Of a stretch of DNA of 8,588 nucleotides, positions 1 to 5,727 are shown piece after piece. The translations under genes were made by a program, and so were the position numbers. The notes under the pieces were generated by a model, which was not told the origin of the DNA, made no database searches, and saw only the letters and a list, made by a program, of their open reading frames with translations. Position 1 is the stretch's first letter, and each line of letters begins with the position of its first letter. The DNA comes from JAVDCA01 sp036491235 (GTDB lineage Bacteria > Pseudomonadota > Alphaproteobacteria > Rhizobiales > Xanthobacteraceae), in assembly GCA_036491235.1 (NCBI GenBank), contig DASXCK010000023.1, positions 1 through 8,588 on the forward strand, written 5' to 3'.

Positions 1-1
1 G

Positions 2-247
2 AGCGCATTGGTGTTCGGCGGCTGGATGGTGTTCGAAGCCTTCGTCGATGCGCACCCGGTGCCGGGCTATCCGTCGCTGATCGTCAGCATCATGGTGATC
101 GGCGGCGTGCAGCTCCTGATGATCGGCGTCATGGGCGAGTATCTCGGCAAGATCCTCTCCGAGATCAAAGCGCGGCCGGTCTATTTCGTCGCCGACCACA
201 GCGTGAAGGCCGCCGAGGAGGATAGCGCCCGCACGGCCGCGGAGTGA
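2..247 (+). CDS. Family 2 glycosyltransferase, membrane-anchored C-terminal end (partial)
   Basis: Only the last 81 residues are present; the gene enters from the left edge. The visible part has two hydrophobic membrane segments (about window 2-45 and 80-145) and then the tail motif GEYLGKILSEIKARPVYFV. That motif is typical of the C-terminus of DPM1/ArnC/GtrB-type glycosyltransferases, which move a sugar from a nucleotide donor to a polyprenyl phosphate on the cytoplasmic face of the inner membrane. The catalytic GT-A domain lies outside the window, so donor and acceptor cannot be read. The stop codon overlaps the start of the next gene (GTGA, 244-247), which implies one operon and probably a shared pathway. 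The family call rests on the tail alone but is quite distinctive. Confidence 0.85.
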   Translation, partial: SALVFGGWMVFEAFVDAHPVPGYPSLIVSIMVIGGVQLLMIGVMGEYLGKILSEIKARPVYFVADHSVKAAEEDSARTAAE

Positions 248-1122
248 CCGTGGCGGCGGGCGCGGCAGAGCGAAGCGACACGGCCAGGCGGCAAGGCGCC
301 CCGCGCCGGCGCATCTGGCTCGTCGCCGACGACTACGGCATGTCGCCTGGCGTCAGCGCCGCGATCCGCGATCTCGCGGCGCGCGGCCGGCTGAGCGCGA
401 CCTCCGTGATGGTGGTGGCGCCGAGCTTCGCTCGCGCGGAGGCGCAGGCGCTCGCACCGCGTGACCACGTGGCCGCGCGGATCGCCGTCGGTCTGCACCT
501 CACGCTCACGGCGCCGTTCCGGCCGCTCACGCGCGGCTTCGCGCCGACCCGGGGCGGCGCCTTCCTGCCGCTCGGCGCCATGATGGCGCGCGCGCTGCTC
601 GGGCGGCTCGACCGCGCGGCCATCGCGGCCGAGGTCGCGGCGCAGCTCGCGGCGTTCCACGACGCCTTCGACCGCGCCCCGGATTACGTCGACGGCCATC
701 AGCACGTGCAACTTCTCCCGGTCGTGCGCGACGCGCTGATCGCCGCCGTCGCGGCGCAAGCGCCGCACGCGTGGGTGCGCCAATGCGGCAGCGTCGCGCC
801 GCGGCTCGCCGACCCCAAGGGGGTGCTGCTCGACCGGTTGAGCCGCGGGTTTCGCGCCCGCGCCGCCGCGCGCGGCATCCGCACCAATCCGGCCTTTGCG
901 GGCACCTACGACTTTTCCGACAGGACGCCGTTCGCCGAACGGTTCGCGCGCTTCCTCGACGGGCTGCCCGATGGCGGCGTCGTGATGTGCCACCCGGGAC
1001 ACGTCGACGACGAGCTGAAGCGGCTCGATCCGGTCACCGATCAGCGCGCGCGGGAATACGCCTACCTGGCGGGCGACGACTTCGCCGCCGTGCTGCGCGG
1101 GCAAGGGGTTACGCTGGCATGA
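244..1122 (+). CDS. ChbG/YdjC (HpnK-like) family carbohydrate deacetylase
   Basis: This 292-residue protein fits the ChbG/YdjC family, metal-dependent enzymes that remove acetyl groups from N-acetylated sugars. Visible motifs are VADDYGMSPGV (D29, D30) near the N-terminus, GLHLTLT (H85), DGHQHVQLLP (D150, H152, H154) and MCHPGHVDDEL (H250, H253). The DD and His residues are the expected metal and catalytic ligands. The GTG at 244 overlaps the upstream glycosyltransferase stop by 4 bp; a second GTG at 250 is also possible. Residues 1-22 are an arginine-rich, non-conserved extension. No signal peptide is seen, so it should act in the cytoplasm. Family members include ChbG (chitooligosaccharides), HpnK (hopanoids) and NaxD (undecaprenyl-phosphate GalNAc in Francisella). 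Coupling to a DPM/ArnC-type transferase favours a NaxD-like role on a lipid-linked amino sugar, but that is inference. Confidence 0.88.
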   Translation: MTVAAGAAERSDTARRQGAPRRRIWLVADDYGMSPGVSAAIRDLAARGRLSATSVMVVAPSFARAEAQALAPRDHVAARIAVGLHLTLTAPFRPLTRGFAPTRGGAFLPLGAMMARALLGRLDRAAIAAEVAAQLAAFHDAFDRAPDYVDGHQHVQLLPVVRDALIAAVAAQAPHAWVRQCGSVAPRLADPKGVLLDRLSRGFRARAAARGIRTNPAFAGTYDFSDRTPFAERFARFLDGLPDGGVVMCHPGHVDDELKRLDPVTDQRAREYAYLAGDDFAAVLRGQGVTLA

Positions 1123-1250
1123 CGGGCGCGGCGGAGCGCCGCATCTGCCACTTTCGTCATGTTCCCGCATGTTCATCTTGGCGCCATTGCGCGGCGCTAT
1201 CCGGCTCCCGATATCAGGCGCGGCCCGACGTCCGGGCCGAGCGATCGTCA

Positions 1251-1299
1251 GCGCATATCCCGGCGAAGTGGATACCGGTTCGCCGATAAGGATAGGCGC
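1251..1299. repeat. Short palindromic intergenic repeat (REP-like)
   Basis: An imperfect inverted repeat lies between the deacetylase and the DUF2076 gene. Outer arms gcgcatatcc (1251-1260) and ggataggcgc (1290-1299) pair 9 of 10. Inner arms cggcgaa (1261-1267) and ttcgccg (1279-1285) pair 7 of 7, with an 11-nt loop and a 4-nt bulge (ataa) on the right side. The core AAGTGGATACCGGTTCGCCG resembles a palindromic repeat I recall as frequent between genes of Hyphomicrobiales; that link is from memory. It ends 20 bases before the next start codon, so the hairpin would lie in that gene's leader if transcribed. Confidence 0.65.
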
Positions 1300-1319
1300 C
1301 ATAGCCAGGAGCGCCAGCC

Positions 1320-2108
1320 ATGACCCCGCAGGAACGCCAACTCGTCACCGACCTGTTCGACCGGCTTGCCGCGCTGGAGAAAGCTCCGCGCGATCCCGAT
1401 GCCGAGCGCGCGATTGCCGAGGGCCTCGGGCGCGCACCGAACGCCGTCTATGCGCTGGTGCAAACCGCGATCGTGCAGGACGAGGCGCTCAAGCGCGCCA
1501 ATGCGCGTATCGCCGAGCTGGAAGGCCAGCCGGATGAGCCGCCACATCAGGGCGGCTTCCTCGACACCATGCGCGAGGCGCTGCTCGGCCGCGACGAGCG
1601 GCACGGATCGGTGCCGAGCGTGCGCCAAGGCCCGGGTGCGCCGCCCGCCGGCGCGCCGGTCTGGGGGAGCGGCCCGCCCCCAGGGCCTTCGGCCTATGGG
1701 CAGCCCTCGGCCTATGGCCAGCCCGCCACCGCGGGGCCGATCGGCAGCGGCGGCTCGTTCCTCGGCACCGCGGCGGCGTCGGCGGCCGGCGTGATCGGCG
1801 GCTCCATGCTACTCGGCGGCATCCGCTCGATGTTCGGCCACTCGGCCGCCGGCGCCTACGATCCGGGCCTTGCACCCGGCGTGACGAATTCCCCCTGGGG
1901 CGGCAGCGCGGCGAACAGCGATCTCGCCCGGCAGGCCGGCATCGACCATATCGGCGGCGGCGACCGCGCGAACGATCGCGACACGGGCTCCGACCGCGCC
2001 GGCTTGTTCGACGGCGACGACCAGAATGATAGCGGCGATTACGACAACAACAGCGACGACAGCGATCTTGCCGGCGATTTCGGCGGCGACGATAGCGACA
2101 ACGCGTAA
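1320..2108 (+). CDS. DUF2076 domain-containing protein
   Basis: The 262-residue protein begins MTPQERQLVTDLFDRLAALE, the hallmark of the DUF2076 (COG3416) family, whose function is unknown. Residues 1-95 form a charged, probably helical region (QDEALKRANARIAELE about 53-68 could form a coiled coil). Residues 100-140 are rich in Pro and Gly and include a tandem SAYGQP repeat. Residues 144-167 are a Gly/Ala-rich hydrophobic stretch (FLGTAAASAAGVIGGSMLLGG) that could cross or insert in a membrane. From about 215 to the end the chain is an acidic Asp/Asn/Ser tail. An AGGAG at about 1307-1311 gives a good ribosome binding site for the ATG at 1320. No signal peptide is seen. It stands alone: the upstream gap is 197 bp and the next gene is convergent. 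Confidence 0.85.
   Translation: MTPQERQLVTDLFDRLAALEKAPRDPDAERAIAEGLGRAPNAVYALVQTAIVQDEALKRANARIAELEGQPDEPPHQGGFLDTMREALLGRDERHGSVPSVRQGPGAPPAGAPVWGSGPPPGPSAYGQPSAYGQPATAGPIGSGGSFLGTAAASAAGVIGGSMLLGGIRSMFGHSAAGAYDPGLAPGVTNSPWGGSAANSDLARQAGIDHIGGGDRANDRDTGSDRAGLFDGDDQNDSGDYDNNSDDSDLAGDFGGDDSDNA
1689..1724 (+). repeat. 18-bp tandem duplication inside the DUF2076 gene
   Basis: Two adjacent 18-bp units, tcggcctatgggcagccc and tcggcctatggccagccc, differ at a single base. They encode two copies of SAYGQP in the Pro/Gly-rich linker. The near identity suggests recent slippage or selection for a repetitive linker. Confidence 0.8.
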
Positions 2109-2124
2109 GACGCGCACGCGCGCG

Positions 2125-2250
2125 GCGTCGTGCCTGCGCTCGTCGCGGGCATCCACGTCTTCCTTCCAAGTCGCGAAGACGTGGATAGCCGGGACATAGG
2201 CGAGCGAAGCAACGCCGTTCCTCGAACGGCTAAGCCCGGCCATGACGAAG
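2125..2250. repeat. Composite palindromic intergenic repeat between convergent genes
   Basis: Three nested hairpins fill most of the gap between the DUF2076 and L,D-transpeptidase genes. The first is tgcctgcg (2131-2138) with cgcgggca (2144-2151), one G·T pair. The second is atccacgtcttc (2151-2162) with gaagacgtggat (2175-2186), a perfect 12-bp stem with a 12-nt loop. The third is gccgttc (2214-2220) with gaacggc (2224-2230), a perfect 7-bp stem with a 3-nt loop. The right end reads aagcccggccatgacg. The wording (atccacgtcttc, gaagacgtggat, agcccggccatgacg) matches my memory of an abundant repeat of Bradyrhizobium and relatives. It could act as a two-way transcription end between the converging genes, although no T-run follows any stem. 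Confidence 0.75.
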
Positions 2251-2272
2251 ATGTATCAGCCGAAAACCGCGA

Positions 2273-3064
2273 TCAGATCACGATCACTCGCGTGCCGACC
2301 TTCACGCGGCTGTAGAGATCGATGACGTCCTGGTTGCGCATGCGGATGCAACCGGACGAAACCGCGTGGCCGATGGTCCAGGGCTCGTTCGAGCCGTGGA
2401 TGCGGTAGAGCGTCGAGCCGAGATACATCGCGCGCGCGCCGAGCGGATTCTCCGGACCGCCCGCCATGAAGGCCGGCAAGTCGGGGCGACGCGTCAGCAT
2501 CTCGGTCGGCGGACGCCAGTCCGGCCACTCGCGTTTCGCCGTGATCTCCTTGATGCCCGCCCAGGTGAAGCCGGGACGGCCGACGCCGATGCCGTAGCGG
2601 CGCGCAGTGCCGCCGGCCTCGACCAGAAAGAGAAAGCGGTGAGGCGTGTCGATGATGATGGTGCCGGGCTTCTCCGCGCCCGTATAGGCGACCGTCGTCG
2701 GCAGATATTTCGGGTCCATCGGCGCCGACGCCTCGGCTGCGGAATCCGACGCGGGTTCCGGCGTGGGCTCGGCTGCGGGCTCGGCACGGGCCGCGTCGCG
2801 CGGCGCCGCGTCGGCGTCGTTGCCGCCGAACAGAAGCTCGATGAAGCCGCCACCCATCTGGCCGCGTGAGGCGAGGCGAACCGGCGCCACGCGTTGTGCA
2901 TCCGGCGGCACCGGCGCGGCCATAGCGCTGTCGGCGCCGGACGGAGGCTCGAGGGAGAGCGGCGCCGCGACGGCTGGCAGCGCCGGAAGGAGGCTTGCAA
3001 GCAGCGCGCAGAACGCCGCACGGGACGTGAGACGAGGCACGCGAGGGGACATAGGACGCATCAT
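2273..3064 (-). CDS. L,D-transpeptidase, YkuD (ErfK/YbiS) family, secreted
   Basis: This 263-residue protein carries a YkuD catalytic domain, which makes 3-3 cross-links in peptidoglycan or attaches proteins to it in the periplasm. Residues 1-34 look like a Sec signal peptide: arginines, then FCALLASLLPALPAVAA, with cleavage near residue 34. Residues 80-118 are an Ala/Pro/Glu/Asp low-complexity linker. The YkuD domain spans about 124-263 (TVAYTGAEKPGTIIIDTPHRFLFLVE onward). Its active-site parts are YRIHGSNEPWTIG (H223, G224) and AVSSGCIRMRN (nucleophile C239, R241), so it looks active. Both ATG codons at 3064 and 3061 are possible starts, and no strong ribosome binding site is seen for either. 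It is transcribed divergently from cheZ across a 281-bp gap. Hyphomicrobiales carry many paralogues, so the exact substrate is unknown. Confidence 0.93.
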   Translation of the reverse strand: MMRPMSPRVPRLTSRAAFCALLASLLPALPAVAAPLSLEPPSGADSAMAAPVPPDAQRVAPVRLASRGQMGGGFIELLFGGNDADAAPRDAARAEPAAEPTPEPASDSAAEASAPMDPKYLPTTVAYTGAEKPGTIIIDTPHRFLFLVEAGGTARRYGIGVGRPGFTWAGIKEITAKREWPDWRPPTEMLTRRPDLPAFMAGGPENPLGARAMYLGSTLYRIHGSNEPWTIGHAVSSGCIRMRNQDVIDLYSRVKVGTRVIVI

Positions 3065-3345
3065 GGGACGTACTCTGTACTGATCGTCACGACGCCGCGC
3101 GCAACGTGCGCCGGCTTCCCCGCACTACAGACGCGAAACCGCCAGCGATCGGTTAATAACGAACGCTTAGCCTTAACGAAAACCCGCGAAACCACTTGTT
3201 CACGCTGTCATGGTTTATTTTGCCTCAAGCCGCATGGTTAATGCTCCCTCCCCCGCAACCATAGAGTTGTCATGATCGTCTTCCCGCGAAACCGCGCGTT
3301 AAGCGTCGAGCGGTAAGAAGAAGCCACGGGTTTGAGGACTTCGGA
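3065..3345. promoter_or_regulatory. Divergent intergenic region between L,D-transpeptidase and cheZ
   Basis: This 281-bp gap must hold the start signals for two genes read away from each other. It is clearly richer in A and T than its surroundings between about 3150 and 3245, with ttaa words at 3153, 3173 and 3238 and the word atggttaatg at 3234-3243. I could not settle on a -35/-10 pair with standard spacing for either gene. A gagga stretch at about 3334-3338 serves as the cheZ ribosome binding site. No ORF or hairpin of note is seen. Confidence 0.5.
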
Positions 3346-4122
3346 ATGACGGCGCAACGCAAGATCTTCCGTATCGAGCAAATGGGTGTCGACGGCGCTA
3401 TGGATCCAGGCATCGATTTTCGCGTGTCACTCGAGTCCGATCCGCTACAGGAGTCATCCGGCGCGGCGGTGTCGGACCTCGAGGCCGGCCGCCGCCACCA
3501 CGAGCTCCTGGCCGAGATCAAGGCGCTGCGCGCGCTTGTCCAGCCGCAAGAGGACGCGCAGCGCGTGCTCGACAGCTATCAGGCGCAAATCGCCGAGATG
3601 CAGAAGCTCAAGGGCGAGCTCGTGATCATCCACACTGCGATCACCCGCACCAAGCAGGAGATCGCGACGCTGCACGTCACCGGCTTCCACGGCGAGAACT
3701 CCTCGCGCATGACGCACGAGCTCGACGCGGTGGTGAACGGCACCGAGCAGGCGACGCAGACCATCCTCGGCATGGTGGAGGAGATCGACGCGATCGCCTC
3801 CTCGATGATCGACGGCGACAAGGAGCAGGACGACAAGGCCGTCGGCCAGGCCATTCAGGACCGCGTCGTGAAGGTGTTCGAGGCCTGCAACTTCCAGGAC
3901 ATCACCGGCCAGCGCATCTCCAAGGTGGTCACCACCTGGAAATTCATCGAGGGCCACATCGGTCAGATGATGGAAATCTGGGGCGGCATCGACGCGTTCA
4001 AGGACTTCATCCCCGATGCGCCGCCGGAGCCGGAAGGCGATGACTCGCTGCTCAACGGCCCGAAGCTCGACAGCGACGCCGGGCACGCGTCGCAGGACGA
4101 CATCGACGCGCTGTTTCCGTGA
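3346..4122 (+). CDS. cheZ: CheZ-type CheY-P phosphatase (chemotaxis)
   Basis: The 258-residue protein matches alphaproteobacterial CheZ, a cytoplasmic phosphatase that removes phosphate from CheY-P to end the flagellar motor signal. The key motif FQDITGQRI is at residues 183-191. D185 and Q189 correspond to the catalytic pair D143/Q147 in the FQDLTGQ motif of E. coli CheZ. Long helical stretches (about 44-110 and 118-215) fit the helical hairpin core. A proline-rich acidic linker (222-247) leads to the C-terminal peptide SQDDIDALF (249-257). That peptide resembles both the CheY-binding tail of CheZ and the N-terminal SQ-EIDALL peptide of FliM. The ATG at 3346 has a gagga ribosome binding site about 8 bases upstream. 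No other chemotaxis gene is in the window. Confidence 0.87.
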   Translation: MTAQRKIFRIEQMGVDGAMDPGIDFRVSLESDPLQESSGAAVSDLEAGRRHHELLAEIKALRALVQPQEDAQRVLDSYQAQIAEMQKLKGELVIIHTAITRTKQEIATLHVTGFHGENSSRMTHELDAVVNGTEQATQTILGMVEEIDAIASSMIDGDKEQDDKAVGQAIQDRVVKVFEACNFQDITGQRISKVVTTWKFIEGHIGQMMEIWGGIDAFKDFIPDAPPEPEGDDSLLNGPKLDSDAGHASQDDIDALFP

Positions 4123-4180
4123 CGTAGCGAACGGCGAATAGGCAAAGACCGCAATTCGTCGTTCCCCAGTCGCTCTTCCC

Positions 4181-4624
4181 TCACACCTGCTTCATCATCG
4201 CGGTCGCCGCGGCGGCTCCCGCGAATGGCGCCGTGGCTGCGATCGCGGCCGGCACGCGCTCGCGCGCACACGGCGCATAACCGAGCTTGCTGAAGAACGC
4301 GACCGAGTCCCCCGTCATGACGTAGATCGCGCGGACACCGCGGGCGCGCGCCTCGGTCTCCATCTTATCGACCATGGCGCCGCCGACGCCCTGCAGCCGC
4401 ACCGGCGGCAAGGTCACGAGTGAGCGCAGCACCGCATCCGTCCCGTGCACCTCGATGCCGGCGAAACCGGCCGGCATGTCGTCGCGCTCGAAGCGCCAGA
4501 ATAGCGGGCCCTCATCGGCGAGATCATCGGCCGGCAGCCCGGCGCGCGCGAGCGTCGCCTTGAGCCCGTCGCGCTCCCAGGTCGCGAGCGGCTGCGCGAA
4601 CAGCGACGGCCGCGGCCGCCCCAC
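4181..4624 (-). CDS. arsN2: GNAT N-acetyltransferase, ArsN2-like
   Basis: The 147-residue protein has a GNAT fold. The acetyl-CoA loop motif RLQGVGGAMV is at residues 76-85, preceded by the strand segment AVLRSLVTLPPV and followed by ARGVRAIYVMT and the VAFFSKLGY motif. The segments ATLARAGLPADDL, GIEVHGTDAVLRSLV and the end pattern VPAAIAATAPF match my memory of the ArsN2 family, which is recurrently found beside arsenic genes; its substrate is not well established. The start is the GTG at 4624, directly after the arsC stop codon (TAAGTG), so translation is probably coupled. No internal ATG would keep the first conserved helix. Position after arsC is the strongest support for an arsenic-related role. 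Confidence 0.82.
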   Translation of the reverse strand: MGRPRPSLFAQPLATWERDGLKATLARAGLPADDLADEGPLFWRFERDDMPAGFAGIEVHGTDAVLRSLVTLPPVRLQGVGGAMVDKMETEARARGVRAIYVMTGDSVAFFSKLGYAPCARERVPAAIAATAPFAGAAAATAMMKQV

Positions 4625-4993
4625 TTATAGGATCTCCTCGAGCCGCTCCACCGGCCGGCACAGCCGCGTGCCCTTCGCGGCGCGCACCACCGGGCGCTCG
4701 ATCAGAACCGGATGCTCATGCATCGCGGCGATGATCTGTGCGTCGCCGAGCTTTGCGTCGTCGAGCCCGAGCTCGTCATAGGGCGTGCCGCGCCGGCGCA
4801 GCAGGTCGCGCGGCTTCGCGCCCATCTCGGCAAGCACGGCCTTGATGTCGGCCACGCTCGGCGGCGTGTTGACGTAATCGACGATCGTCGGCTCGACGCC
4901 GGCGGCGCGGATCATGTCGAGCACCTTGCGCGAGGTGCTGCACTTCGAATTGTGCCAGATCGTGACCGGCTGGTTGCGCGCAGCTTTCGACAT
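4625..4993 (-). CDS. arsC: Arsenate reductase, glutaredoxin-dependent ArsC
   Basis: The 122-residue protein aligns by eye along nearly all of plasmid R773 ArsC, which reduces arsenate to arsenite with glutaredoxin and glutathione. Segments in common include HNSKCSTSRKVLDMIR, EPTIVDY, PYDELGL, HPVLIERP and GTRLCRP. The catalytic cysteine is C18, and the three oxyanion-binding arginines of R773 (R60, R94, R107) are matched by R66, R100 and R113. It ends about 20 residues sooner than R773 ArsC, like the short chromosomal forms. The start chosen is the ATG at 4993, which overlaps the upstream lipoprotein stop (TGATG). A longer reading frame back to 5095 only copies lipoprotein sequence in another frame. 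The purine-rich tract in the lipoprotein's lysine codons (gaagaagaaaaagaaaa) lies upstream and may help ribosome binding. Confidence 0.93.
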   Translation of the reverse strand: MSKAARNQPVTIWHNSKCSTSRKVLDMIRAAGVEPTIVDYVNTPPSVADIKAVLAEMGAKPRDLLRRRGTPYDELGLDDAKLGDAQIIAAMHEHPVLIERPVVRAAKGTRLCRPVERLEEIL

Positions 4994-5544
4994 CAGGTCG
5001 TTTTCTTTTTCTTCTTCGCATGCGGCGAGCCGGGCGCCGGACAGCGCACGAGCAGCATCGTGCCGTAGCGGCCGGCCACTTCCGGATCGACCCATTTGAG
5101 GATGAGCACGCGGCCGTCGAAGGAGACGACCTCACGGTCATCCATGCTGCCCGGGTCCGGACCCGGGCCGATATAGGTGTGCCCGTCGGCGCTCGCCTTG
5201 ATCGTCATGTCACGCACCTGCGGGTTGTCGTGGCCGAGCATGGCGACGCCGTCCGAGCTGCGGTTGATGACGTAGGGCAGGTTGCAGGCGTTGCGCGCCG
5301 CGGCCTCGGTGCGGGCCTGGTCCTCGGGCCGGTGGAAGGACGCGTTGCCCCACCGGCCGACGATATCGTCAGGCGCAATGCTCGCGCGCGGCGGCGGGCC
5401 GGGCGGTGGCCCCGGCTGCGGAGGTGGCGCGTCGCCGCCGGTCAGGCTCGACAGGGACGGCATGCTGCCCGAACAGCCCGCGAGCATGAGCCCGGCGGCC
5501 GCAATGACAATGACAGATGAAAGCCGCAGCACGGGACCGGCCAT
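4993..5544 (-). CDS. Putative lipoprotein, first gene of the arsC operon
   Basis: The 183-residue protein starts MAGPVLRLSSVIVIAAAGLMLAGC, a lipoprotein signal peptide with lipobox LAGC and C24 as the lipidated residue. Next comes a Pro/Gly-rich spacer (DAPPPQPGPPPGPPPR). A compact domain of about 110 residues follows, from DDIVGRWGNASFHRPEDQ to YGTMLLVRC, with a GRWG start, an N-A-C motif and a closing cysteine. The chain ends in a lysine run (AKKKKKTT). I do not recognise a named family; similar GRWG-type lipoproteins occur as hypothetical proteins in this order. The ATG at 5544 has a strong AGGAGAGG ribosome binding site 4 bases upstream. A longer frame to 5655 adds only a basic stretch that would bury the signal peptide. 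Its stop overlaps the arsC start by one base, so the two are translationally linked. Confidence 0.8.
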   Translation of the reverse strand: MAGPVLRLSSVIVIAAAGLMLAGCSGSMPSLSSLTGGDAPPPQPGPPPGPPPRASIAPDDIVGRWGNASFHRPEDQARTEAAARNACNLPYVINRSSDGVAMLGHDNPQVRDMTIKASADGHTYIGPGPDPGSMDDREVVSFDGRVLILKWVDPEVAGRYGTMLLVRCPAPGSPHAKKKKKTT

Positions 5545-5560
5545 GAAACCTCTCCTGCGA

Positions 5561-5577
5561 ACGTTGCGACGCAACGT
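5561..5577. promoter_or_regulatory. Perfect 17-bp palindrome, candidate operator
   Basis: ACGTTGCGACGCAACGT is a perfect inverted repeat with 8-bp arms around one central base. It lies 4 bases upstream of the ribosome binding site of the lipoprotein-arsC-arsN2 unit, on the expected leader or promoter DNA. Its size and symmetry fit the binding site of a dimeric repressor. Which regulator binds, if any, cannot be told; I do not recognise it as a known ArsR-family site. Confidence 0.5.
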
Positions 5578-5727
5578 CTTGCGCTTGGAACTTGGGCTTG
5601 GGAATGCGCCCTGTCGCACTGCCGCATGGCGGCGGCAAGGCGGAACGGGCCGCAAGCCTGCCCGACGCGCCCTAACAATATGGTTAATGTTCGTCGACCA
5701 CCAGCGAAACCTGTGCAGCGTGCCGGC

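Noticed and set aside
1221..1239. Hairpin cggcccg / cgggccg as a terminator for the glycosyltransferase-deacetylase operon
   Set aside because: The stem is only 7 bp with no T-run and lies about 100 bases after the stop; such GC stems arise easily here.
181..1302. Long minus-strand reading frame (373 codons) across the deacetylase gene
   Set aside because: It is arginine-rich, low-complexity sequence antisense to a gene with clear family motifs; long antisense frames are expected in DNA this rich in GC.
2130..2315. 61-codon plus-strand frame across the intergenic repeat
   Set aside because: It is the translation of the palindromic repeat; such frames recur wherever the repeat occurs and are not evidence of a gene.
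3150..3180. Full CtrA site (TTAA-N7-TTAA) upstream of cheZ
   Set aside because: The ttaa words at 3153 and 3173 are 16 bases apart, not 7, so the consensus is not met.
3454..4086. Minus-strand reading frame (210 codons) opposite cheZ
   Set aside because: Leu/Asp/His-rich shadow of the cheZ frame with no recognisable domain and no ribosome binding site.
4994..5095. N-terminal extension of arsC by 34 codons
   Set aside because: The extension lies wholly inside the lipoprotein gene in another frame and has no ArsC similarity; the ATG at 4993 gives the usual N-terminus.
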